Source: Gamarada debralockiae (taxonomy: Eukaryota > Ascomycota > Leotiomycetes > Helotiales > Hyphodiscaceae). From it: 11,098 nucleotides of DNA. The DNA is taken from contig NXFV01001359.1 of NCBI GenBank assembly GCA_002803225.1, positions 1-11,098 on the forward strand, in the 5' to 3' direction. Of the stretch, positions 1 through 7,115 are shown piece by piece. A program made the position numbers and the translations under genes. Below the pieces are notes generated by a model. The model searched no databases. It was not told the origin of the DNA and saw nothing but the letters and a program-made list of their open reading frames with translations. Within the stretch, counting starts at the first letter, position 1. The number at the start of each line of letters is the position of its first letter.

Positions 1-1440
1 AATACGGGCAGCAGTTGCAACTGTAGTCCTATTTCGGGTCAGGACCATTGGATTCCTTTGTCCTTTAGTTGTCTGAACTAGGACTCCTTTATCTTGTAGC
101 TGTGAGACCGAAACTAGGTTGCTAACTAGGTCAGGAACGTATAGTACGTCTGTAAGGACTAGCGTCTCCGTCCGTAGGTCGTCCATAAATACTTGTATAT
201 ATACGTTGCCGATCCCGAACCTATAAACTAGGCTGTTGTTAGCTGTTTTGACTATTTTCGGAGCCTTTAGTTAGATGTAGTCAGAGAAGACTTCCCTGGA
301 ATATGTCATGTGACGTGTAGCTCCTGAATCGATTATCTAGACCCCCTGTTTCCAGCTGTATTTTCCTGTCAAAGCACCCCAGCATGTATCAGTTGGCATT
401 TCTTCAGCTAGGTCTGTGACCCAGTTCACTTTTTCGTCATATACTAGTCCGTACGAAGGTACTGGCTGTGGCTGTGGCTTTGGTTGCTAGCTGGTTCCTG
501 GCGTAGGCAACCGACCAGTGGAAGAGGTCTTCTGACGCTTAGTGTATTCCTTCCCTTCAATTGTCTGAAGCTAGATAGAGCAATTAGCTTTCATATGGCC
601 TTCGTCCCCACAGCACCAGTAGTTCCGATCCCTTTTTCGCTTCTGGCTAGCCTGGCCCCCTTGGTTCTGTCCTTTTGTGGACCGTTTCGGACGCCGGTCG
701 GTAGCTGTAAGAGCTTGCTCGTCCGTGGCATTACCCGTAACCCTTAGCTTCAGGCGCTGCTTAGTTTCCTTTAGGCTCACAACTACTAATTCATAGTCTA
801 GTGTTGATATCTTATCCTCAAGGATCTTAATCTTAGTTGAATAGTCGTCTCCTAGCTTTCGGACAGCCCGTAGAAATGCACTAATCTTCGACTTCTCAGT
901 TGGCGCCTCATCTAAGTTAGTGGCAAAGATATAGGCCTGTAGATCGCGTAGGTTATTTGATATTAAATCGATTGTCACGCCTTGTTTAGGCTTATAGCTG
1001 TAGAACTGGCTTGTGTACGTAGCCAGCGAAATGTTATTGGACGGCCAGCAATCCTTCCGTAAGGCTTCCCATTGTTCACTTGCAGTCTTTAGGCCAATAA
1101 TCTTGTTTTTCATCGTCTGGGTACAATAACCCATAATATAGGACCTGGCCCTGGCGTTCTTGTGTCTCCAGGCTTTATATAGTGATAGCGTAAGTATATC
1201 AGCGTCTTCCTTAGTATCGACAGGGGTTAGTTGTGGTCGCGCGCGCCCCCTGGCTCTAGTACTAGTTGTACGTCAAGAGCTTGAAGTTGTGGGGGTATTA
1301 TTAGGCCTCGGTTCGTCGCCCAGAACTAGGTCTAGTAGGCCTCTAGCTTTAAGGAAGGACTGTACCTCCTCTGACCAAATGTGGTAGTTTAGAGGGCCTG
1401 ATAGGCGTGGTATTTTTAGTGCTTTTTCGTCGTACGACAT
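1..1440 (-). pseudogene. copia Gag-Pol polyprotein, N-terminal 480 codons, five in-frame stops
   Basis: From the ATG at 1438-1440 a single frame runs to base 1 without any frameshift. The N-terminus (IPRLSGPLNYHIWSEEVQSF, from about residue 11) is the conserved start of copia Gag. A gag core (UBN2-like) follows in 571-1134, ending in a basic stretch and a zinc knuckle (CGDEGHMKANC) whose first Cys is Tyr. The protease motif DSGATRH lies near 316-330 and is followed by the GAG-pre-integrase linker, which reads cleanly to the window edge. Stops fall at 1273-1275 (TGA), 571-573 (TAG), 487-489 (TAG), 337-339 (TAG) and 271-273 (TAA). The one at 337 sits where the family has Trp before the DSG motif. 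All five can arise from one C-to-T or G-to-A transition. The absence of indels points to mutation by transition only and a fairly young insertion. Confidence 0.92.
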
Positions 1441-1493
1441 ATTAGCGATCTAATTGGTTGGTGATTTGATTGGTTGAGCGTAGAAGTAGTGCT

Positions 1494-1508
1494 GCCGGGC
1501 TCATAACC
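1494..1508 (-). other. Primer-binding site matching initiator tRNA-Met anticodon arm
   Basis: On the element strand, GGTTATGAGCCCGGC starts immediately after the LTR end (...AACA). Its complement, GCCGGGCTCATAACC on the plus strand, contains the CTCATAA loop and the flanking stem of eukaryotic initiator tRNA-Met. Drosophila copia and yeast Ty5 are known to prime reverse transcription from an internal cleaved half of this tRNA and not from its 3' CCA end. The match here is to the anticodon arm, with no CCA complement, so the same half-tRNA mechanism is inferred. Confidence 0.8.
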
Positions 1509-1969
1509 TGTTATTATGAGAACCCTAATACTAAAGTGCATATAGCGCTAGTCCAAAATAGGCTTCGAAAGCTTCAATTCAAAATCTGTGTCCTTCCTGT
1601 ATCGTTCAACCCTTCTGTTATATCTACAACTTGATACAGCTTATTCTTGTTGCCTGTCCCGATAGCTGGTTGCCTGTCCCGATATCTTGTTGCCTGTACC
1701 GATAGCCTGCTGCCTGTCCCTAGATATCACCGTACCTTCTAGACCTATCAATAATCTCGAGTTCAATAACCCCTGCCTCAACTTTAGCAGCAGCGACATC
1801 GTCGTGTCCATACTGCCCTGCAATTGATTTTGTAAATTGCAACCGGTCTGGGTGGCCAGGTTACCCCCATACGAGAATCCATACAGTTTATTATCCTTAC
1901 GCTATTGTCCCTATGAGTCTAACTCTCGTAAGCGAGTGCTATTTAGGATGGGGTAGTTAATGGCTAACA
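1509..1969 (-). repeat. 5' long terminal repeat (461 bases)
   Basis: The left boundary is set by the primer-binding site, which directly abuts a TGTTA at 1509-1513; the right boundary is the matching TAACA at 1965-1969. This gives the perfect 5-base terminal inverted repeat TGTTA...TAACA expected of an LTR. On the element's own strand it starts TGTTAGCC and ends AATAACA. It contains a four-copy 20-base tandem repeat (separate entry). The minus-strand open frame at 1641-1823 lies wholly inside the LTR, reads through the repeats and is not considered a gene. The right boundary is an inference from the terminal repeat only, since the second LTR is out of view. Confidence 0.8.
1650..1729. repeat. 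20-base tandem repeat, four copies, inside the LTR
   Basis: Four successive 20-base units start at 1650, 1670, 1690 and 1710. The shared core is TTGCCTGTCCCGATA followed by a variable 5 bases. Copies 1 and 2 share their first 15 bases exactly; copy 3 has one change in the core (C to A) and copy 4 is the most diverged, with CTAGATA where the others have CGATA. The unit sits in the part of the LTR nearer the primer-binding site, so in R or U5 by position; the transcript ends are not known. Confidence 0.85.
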
Positions 1970-2585
1970 ACGGCTCCAATTACTACTCAGGCATTCCTGG
2001 CGTCAATGGGCGTCTTTGCTTCAATAGATACTATCACATATGATGCATATTCTGACTTTTTCTTCTGCTTCGGATTGGAATTACGTAGGAACTGTGCCAT
2101 GTCGTTGGAATTGTACTTTGTTTGGAGGAACTGCTGCGCCGACTCTAGCGCCGACCTAGCTGTGTCGACGTTGGTGAACGCCCAAAGTTTTTCATTGTTA
2201 GTATATGGGAAACCCCGGAGTCGATGCCCCGCGCTGACAAGTTTCCTATCATCTCTCAATCAGTGTATGTTACCTTTCAATCGATAGAGGCAACGAAACT
2301 TTGCGGGAATGTAGGGTAAGTTTATAGATCTACGACAATTGCATGTGAGTATTCAAGGTGCAATTATATGTGCGCCAGCGGGTGTGATCTGATGCTTTTC
2401 ATTCTCGCTCAAAGTATTGAGGCACTGGTTTCTTCAATAGATAGTCAACGAGGACGAGTCATCAATTGTCAGGGCATAGACTTATGACCTTACCACGCAA
2501 CTTGGAGAGCCATACCTTCCAAACAACTTCACAGAGGCCGACTTTGTAGCCATGGGAGGGGAACTCTCTTCACTAAATTCTCTAA
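1970..2585. other. Spacer between the LTR and the wall-protein pseudogene
   Basis: Apart from the uncertain minus-strand frame at 1987-2259, I see no gene I can support. A plus-strand stretch at 2480-2701 is open for 74 codons between a TAG and a TGA and reads like protein (for example LGEPYLPNNFTEADF), but it overlaps the better-supported frame of the neighbouring pseudogene at its 3' end. It may be an upstream piece of that gene in a shifted frame or a chance reading. No tRNA, terminal repeats or clear promoter were found. Confidence 0.5.
1987..2259 (-). CDS. Unknown open frame, probably a gene fragment beside the retrotransposon
   Basis: A 90-codon frame read from a TTG at 2257-2259, with a TGA directly before it, to a TGA at 1987-1989. 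Its composition is protein-like: Gln-, Asn- and Lys-rich, with an alpha-helical-looking middle (ARSALESAQQFLQTKY) and a basic patch (PKQKKKSEY). I do not recognise the family, and there is no ATG start, splice frame or signal peptide I can defend. The frame ends 18 bases from the LTR boundary. One idea is that it is the remnant of a gene split by the insertion, and that its flanking TGA codons come from CGA, as in the RIP-like changes next door. It could equally be a chance frame; the opposite strand is open as well (2006-2287). Confidence 0.22.
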   Translation of the reverse strand: MRDDRKLVSAGHRLRGFPYTNNEKLWAFTNVDTARSALESAQQFLQTKYNSNDMAQFLRNSNPKQKKKSEYASYVIVSIEAKTPIDARNA

Positions 2586-3928
2586 TTCGACAGCAGAAAA
2601 ATAAACCGAAATATTACGAGCACATTCTACCAATCGGTGGAGGTAACAATCCAGCGTACTCCAACGCAGCCGCATTCATCGGCAGTCTACACAGACACAG
2701 TTGAACACAACGCTGAGAGGTTGTGGGCAATCACCTATGACCCTTGCTCGCCCGCCCTCTCAGTTCCCTCTCGGCTCTTCACCTTGAATCCTAGATAGGC
2801 GAGCTGTATGCAAGGAATCGATGCTTTCTATGACCCATCATACACTTTGACGCCCGGGATTGGACTCACTGCTTTGCACCAGTGACTGCCAGTCCAATAA
2901 CGGCTACGCCGGACTCAGCTGGGAGTGCTACTCCTGGATCGACACTGGTTCCGTCAACAGCTTCGCGGACTCCTCAGCTTGTCGATCTGTCTCAATCGCC
3001 ATCACCCAGCAACCCCCCAACACCTATTTCGGCTGATCCTGCAACTCAGCTAGCATATAACGACCCTAGCACACAGGACCCCTCACCAACACCAAATGAT
3101 CCTATGGCTCAGCCAGCAAAGAAAGATCCTACCGCAACAGCTGCAATTGATCCTGCCACTCCGTCACCCAGCAGCAACCACCTAGCAAATTCACCAACAC
3201 CAGCCTCCGTCGATTCCGAAACCCAAGCCTCCCCCTCACCCAAATTCCCGGCAGCAATAACCCTCGGCTCGCTAACCGCAAACTCCGCATCCGCGTTCAT
3301 CCTCACATCCCAAAGTCTCCTTCCCGGATCCCAATTAAGGCGTTCCGGCACCGTCTTCTCTCTCGCCTCCAACCGGGCGACACTCACAATCGATGGGACT
3401 ACAACACAAATCCTCGCTACGCCTGCCTCTCCCATCACGACCCCTACTTCGTTCTTGAAGACTGGGATGCAGACCCTCGCCTTAAGTGGCCTTGCAGCTG
3501 CTTCGGGATCTGTTTAGAGCTTGCAACCTGCTGACTCCTTAATAGTGGTTGCGGGGATCAGTACTACAGAAACAATAGCAGTCTCGTCACTGTTCCTTAC
3601 GAACGCGGTGAAAAAATATCTCATCGCATCCGAGCAGACTTTGGTAGCTGGTGGAACAGCGATTACGGTCTCAGGGACACTGGTGAGTTTGGAAACAGAC
3701 GGGAGTTCTGTGGTGGTAGGCGGAGGAATGACGACAGAGGCGTTGAGTTCGTTTCTTGGTGCGGAGACAACGCTTGTTGCTGGGGGAAGTGCGACGAGTG
3801 AAGCGGGGGGCATTACTCAGAGCATTGGAGGATTTAAGACGAATATGAGTTCCGCGGGAAATATGAAGTATAATGGGACCACGTTTACAGGTGTTGGATC
3901 CAGAAAAGGATCGGAATCGAGGGCCTAG
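2586..3928 (+). pseudogene. Ser/Thr/Pro-rich secreted or GPI-type cell-wall protein, decayed
   Basis: Three frame segments join into one protein-like path. 2586-2795 (frame 3) ends with CSPALSVPSRLFTLNP, a TAG at 2796-2798 where I expect Trp, then resumes as ASCMQGIDAFYDPSYTLTP until about 2875. A one-base loss near 2873-2880 moves to frame 2, which is open from 2834 to a TAG at 3515-3517 and then, still in frame, to 3928. The middle (2882-3250) is low-complexity Ser/Thr/Pro. Two related beta-type modules follow, near 3257-3410 (ITLGSLTANSASAF) and 3590-3725 (LVAGGTAITVSGTLVSL). Such modules are common in large Pezizomycotina secreted Ser/Thr-rich proteins. After the stop at 3926, a shifted frame to 3973 gives a short Cys/Gly/Leu tail that could be the rest of a GPI signal. 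The GTG at 2882 is not a credible start. The family assignment is from memory of motifs, without a search. Confidence 0.62.
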
Positions 3929-4601
3929 ATGGTTGATGTGCGGCGGGAGGTGTGGCTATGGGGTTCTTCTATGAAAACTTGTACATGATATAATGCCTTG
4001 TGATGAGAATTTAAATATCCTGGCATCAAAATTTGAAATGTCAATGATCCAAATCAGTTCAGTAGTGTTAGAGATGAGCAAAGTAGTGGACGTCGATAAA
4101 TTGTCATGGCAAAGCTTTCGCAACGCCAGCGTTGTTGCAATGCTCTGGCGAGAAAAACGATGGCGCTACACATTTCAACACCAAAACATAGCAGTACTAC
4201 TGATTGTTCTCAGCCTTGATACAGGGGCTTGAGCTGCAAGTCCTTAGTCGTTCAAAACATTGAGTGATCGAGAGCTCCGAGCCTGACTCTGGCGGCAGTC
4301 TTGATACATGAACTCGAGCTGCGAGTCATTCAACATCCTCGGTCGTTCAAGCTTGATGAGCGATTGAGAGTCTGGACCTGGCATAGCGGAGTCTTTCAGA
4401 CTTCCTGAACTCACAGCTGATGGACGTACAAGTACTTGGAAGGTTCGAAAGGGCGGATAAGGGGATGGAACCGCGACAGCAGAAAAGTAGTCACTTGCAC
4501 TCAAATCCTCAGAATAGAAGCGCAAAGAACAACGAACTTCGAGTTGATATCTTCCCTAACCAAACGCCATACCCCCTTCCATTCTCCAACCCTTGCACCC
4601 T
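3929..4601. other. Non-coding stretch downstream of the thioredoxin gene
   Basis: This 673-base region lies between the end of the wall-protein pseudogene and the stop codon of the minus-strand thioredoxin, so it contains the thioredoxin 3' UTR at its right end. The short frames at 3993-4232 (plus) and 4244-4525 (minus) have no recognisable domain, and the latter reads through a tandem duplication. I treat both as chance frames. The only structure seen is the imperfect repeat at 4211-4389. Confidence 0.6.
4211..4389. repeat. Imperfect direct tandem duplication, two units of about 85 and 94 bases
   Basis: Unit 1 (4211-4295) begins CAGCCTTGATACAGGGGCTTG and unit 2 (4296-4389) begins CAGTCTTGATACATGAACTC. 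Both continue with GAGCTGCRAGT, then CCTYRGTCGTTCAA, then a TTGA/GAGYGATYGAGAG block. Unit 2 carries about 10 extra bases (CATTCAACAT) after the first block. The match is clear but diverged, with a mixture of transitions and small indels, so the duplication is old. No terminal inverted repeats mark it as a transposon. Confidence 0.6.
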
Positions 4602-5386
4602 TTAATTTCCACCGTTCAATCCAGCAATAGTGCCCAATTTCTTCCCCCCCTGCGTCGTCGCGCCCGTCCTTCCCTTCTCCCCAGTCTTCGCTTCTGGTGC
4701 CGCAGGCACCCTATTCACATTAAAAGGGCTATTCTCAGCCGCCGCATAAGCATCGAAGCTAAACAGACTATACAAATACAGTCCCAAAAAGGTAATAACC
4801 GCATCCACAAAGCCCTTAAAGTTGAATGGACGTTGCAGGCTTCGACCTCGAGGTGCGGTGCCACCAAGTGTGCGGCCGGGGGTGGAGTATGACGGGGGAG
4901 CGGCACTGGCGAGCTTGACGGCGTTTTCGATTGCTGAGGTGAGCTTCCGGGGGTCGGCGCCTTGGATTGTTTCGATCACTGACCCGGAGCGGAATATAAG
5001 GAATGTGGGCATTCTATTCATACAAAAGTCAGCACCTCAAACCAACTATGTGTATCGGAAGGTGGGTGTGAGTGGCTAAGGGAGTCGTGGAACAGGGGGA
5101 CATACGCTCGCACACCATACTGCTGCGCAATAGCTTGCTGGTTATCGACATTGACTTTCGTAAATGTAACACGCTTAGGCTTTGAGTGTTTCGCAGAGAG
5201 ACCTTCGTAGAGAGGAGAAATTTGTTTGCAAGGTCCGCACCAATCTGCATAGACTGTCTCCAAGGTTAGCATTACTAACATAGACTCTCTATCAGAGGTA
5301 GACATACAATCTGTAATCACGATAGTTGACGAGCTGAGGGTTCTGCTGAACTCCGCGGAGGATGCAATATTGATCGTTGGTGACAT
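4602..5386 (-). CDS. Membrane-anchored thioredoxin-like protein (212 aa, three exons)
   Basis: Exons are 5386-5308, 5253-5106 and 5013-4602. Intron 1 (5307-5254, GTATGT, branch GCTAAC, ACAG) is 54 bases, in frame with no stop, so it reads through as a spurious insertion just before the active site. Intron 2 (5105-5014, GTATGT, branch GCTGAC, ATAG) is 92 bases. Splicing restores FYADWCGPCK and RAMPTF exactly. Thioredoxins reduce protein disulfides with the two Cys of WCGPC (here Cys32 and Cys35); the conserved cis-Pro is Pro78. The thioredoxin fold covers about residues 1-110. A linker rich in Pro, Gly, Ser and Arg follows, then one hydrophobic segment (about 144-162), then a Lys/Gly-rich tail, so a single-span membrane form with the N-terminal domain probably cytosolic is inferred. 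The start at 5386 has A at -3 and opens the domain directly; the upstream in-frame ATG at 5485 gives only a non-conserved Ser-rich lead. Divergent from the methyltransferase. Confidence 0.93.
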
Positions 5387-5565
5387 TGTGAAGTTTATGT
5401 TGCTAAGGACGTGAGATGGATAGAGAGGAGAATGTAAGCTCGAGGTTGAGATCTGGTCCTTTGATCTTATCGCCGACTCGCGCACGGACCAGCGAAATAT
5501 TCTGCCGATTATTTTATGCTGACCGCCCAGAGCTTCCTGAGGAAAACAAGATCAAAATCAACACA
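5387..5565. promoter_or_regulatory. Shared divergent promoter region (179 bases)
   Basis: This interval separates the start codons of the minus-strand thioredoxin (5386) and the plus-strand SPOUT methyltransferase (5566), so both promoters and both 5' UTRs must be inside it. I see no clear TATA box. A CG-rich patch (GCCGACTCGCGCACGG) lies at about 5471-5486 in the middle, and the stretch leading into the methyltransferase ATG is A-rich. Both ATGs have A at -3. Which transcription factors bind cannot be said from the sequence. Confidence 0.7.
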
Positions 5566-6820
5566 ATGGGACGAGGAGAAACAAACCAAAAAGTAGGTTT
5601 CTTAGGCCTCTTTGCAGCATATTACAGCTAATTTATGTATTCTAGAAGCGGAAACGCCAATCCGGAGCCAAAGCAGCATTCAATGGGACCATCGGCACGC
5701 AGCTCCCCTCCTCAAATGCCACCACGGAGATCGACACCTCGAGACCAACAGCTGTATTCCAGCCTACCAAAGGCCGAGAATGGACCGTCAGCGTCGCGCT
5801 GCCGGGTAGTATAATTGCCAAGTACATCCCCTCCTCCTTGCTCTCTTACCTTGCCAAAACTATATGTTGATTGCGAAACTCATCAGCGCACAATCCCACG
5901 ACCTCCGCACCTCAATGGCAGGCCACATAGCCCGCGCCCTCTCTGTCTTCTGCGTCGACGAAGTAATAATTTTCTCCGACGGTCACACGTACCCTCCTTC
6001 ATCCCGCCACCACCAACGGCACCATTCCTTCGCACATGCTCCCGACCCCGCAGACGATGCTTACACCGGTACCAGTGATCCAGATCATTTCCTCGTACAT
6101 CTCCTCTCATACCTCGAAACACCACCCCATTTACGAAGGCTTTTGTTTCCGCTGCATCCGAATCTGAGGACAGCGGGGACGCTGCCGAGTTTGGATCTGC
6201 CGCATCATTTGAGGCCGGATGAGTGGTGTGTTTATAGAGAGGGCGTTACGTTGGGGGGTGGAGAAGGCACGAAGGTGGAGGCGGGATTGAGGATTCCTGT
6301 TACTGTTGAGGAGGGAATTCCTGTTAATACGAGAGTTACGGTGAAGTTTGATGAGAAAGCCCAAGAGGCAAACAAAGATACAAAAGCAAAGGTTATTAAG
6401 GCCGAAGCTGTCAGCCCAGATGAGCCGCGCGAGGAAGGAGGGTATTACTGGGGCTTTAACGTCCGCAAAGCTTCCAGTCTATCAGATGTATTCACTGAAT
6501 GTGGCTTTGATGGCGGATACGACATGACCATAGGGACGAGCGAGAGAGGGGTTGATGTCGAGGCTTTGTATGGTGAGGATGAAGAGCAGAAGGTTGGATG
6601 GTTCAAGCACTTGCTGGTTGTGTTTGGCGGTGTTGCGGGATTGGAAGTTGCGGTAAAGAATGATGCTGAATTGCAAAAGTTGAGAGTGGTGGAAGCGAAG
6701 GATGTTTTTGATCGTTGGGTTAATGTCTGTCCTGGACAAGGAAGTAGGACGATTAGGACAGAGGAGGCTGTTTGGATTGGGTTGATGGGGTTGAGACGAC
6801 TAGTCGTTAATAACGAATGA
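5566..6820 (+). CDS. SPOUT-family RNA methyltransferase, C9orf114/SPOUT1-like (378 aa, three exons)
   Basis: Exons are 5566-5592, 5646-5821 and 5887-6820. Intron 1 (GTAGGT, branch GCTAAT, CTAG) is 53 bases and intron 2 (GTACAT...ATCAG) 65 bases. Splicing yields TVSVALPGSIIANAQSHDLR followed by AGHIARALSVFCVDEVIIF, the conserved N-terminal core of the family Pfam calls putative RNA methyltransferase (human C9orf114/SPOUT1). The C-terminus has CPGQGSRTIRTEEA (about 349-362), the knotted SAM-binding end of the SPOUT fold. A basic KRKR at residues 10-13 may be a nuclear signal. The substrate is not shown by the sequence; SPOUT enzymes typically methylate rRNA or tRNA, and the human protein has also been linked to the spindle. 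A variable charged insert (about 130-225) lies between the two conserved parts. The 5' 9-residue exon is the least certain part, though its ATG has A at -3 and splice sites are good. An ATG at 5864 lies in intron 2 and would lose the core motif. Confidence 0.93.
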
Positions 6821-7115
6821 ATTTGTGATGTCACAACGCTGGTTCCAAATTTCTGTGGACATTCTGCTACTGAACCCAGCTCTTGAAATTATGCATTAAT
6901 TATGGCCACCTGGGTATCTCCTCTGAAGCCTGAAATCAAGCCTTGTTCTCGTTGTGCATTTCCAAGGGCTGCCATTCCATGCCTTGGCATTCGAGCAGCT
7001 TTTTTGAGTCATGTTCTCAAACCCTTCGTACTCCCGGACTCCTAACCGTTCCTTTTCATCCTTCTAATTTACAGCGCTGTCGTAATTCTTTCCATCTATA
7101 ATCTAGTCCCATGCA
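6821..7115. terminator. Convergent 3' intergenic region with a perfect inverted repeat after the methyltransferase stop
   Basis: The 295 bases separate the ends of the converging methyltransferase and sirtuin genes and must hold both 3' UTRs and polyadenylation signals. I see no canonical AATAAA; a TAATTAT-type A/T-rich patch lies at about 6896-6902. Three bases after the methyltransferase stop, TTGTGA-TG-TCACAA (6823-6836) forms a perfect 6-base inverted repeat, preceded by another short palindrome CGTTAATAACG (6805-6815) across the last codons. No gene is apparent here. A transcription-end role is inferred only from position. Confidence 0.4.

Larger units (their letters stand above)
1..1969 (-). 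mobile_element. Ty1/copia LTR retrotransposon, 5' part, RIP-damaged; rest lies beyond the window
   Basis: Read on the minus strand the order is LTR (1969-1509), primer-binding site (1508-1494), a short leader (1493-1441), then a Gag-protease frame from the ATG at 1440 running off the window at base 1. The Gag-like start, a CCHC-type knuckle and the protease DSGAT motif in this order are those of Ty1/copia elements; integrase and reverse transcriptase, which follow protease in this family, would lie beyond the left edge. The copy is not active as read, because the single frame has five stop codons. The bases just outside the LTR, 1970-1974 (ACGGC), would be the right-hand target-site duplication, but the left copy is not visible. 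That this is a 5' end and not a solo LTR is directly shown by the attached internal region. Confidence 0.93.

Noticed and set aside
1494..1510. Possible tRNA-Met gene fragment
   Set aside because: Only the anticodon arm sequence is present and it sits exactly at the LTR edge, so it is the primer-binding site; no cloverleaf can be drawn around it.
1641..1823. Minus-strand frame inside the LTR
   Set aside because: It translates the 20-base tandem repeats, has no known domain and lies in an LTR.
3109..3438. Minus-strand 109-codon open frame
   Set aside because: It is antisense to the Ser/Thr/Pro-rich coding stretch and has the composition expected of a mirror frame.
3993..4232. Plus-strand 79-codon frame
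   Set aside because: It resembles no family and runs into the tandem duplication; nothing supports translation.
5018..5485. Single-exon thioredoxin of 155 aa
   Set aside because: This continuous frame includes intron 1 and reads into intron 2; splicing restores the conserved FYADWCGPC and RAMPTF motifs, so the three-exon model is better.
6445..6834. Minus-strand 129-codon frame
   Set aside because: It is antisense to the well-supported methyltransferase exon and has no protein family signal.
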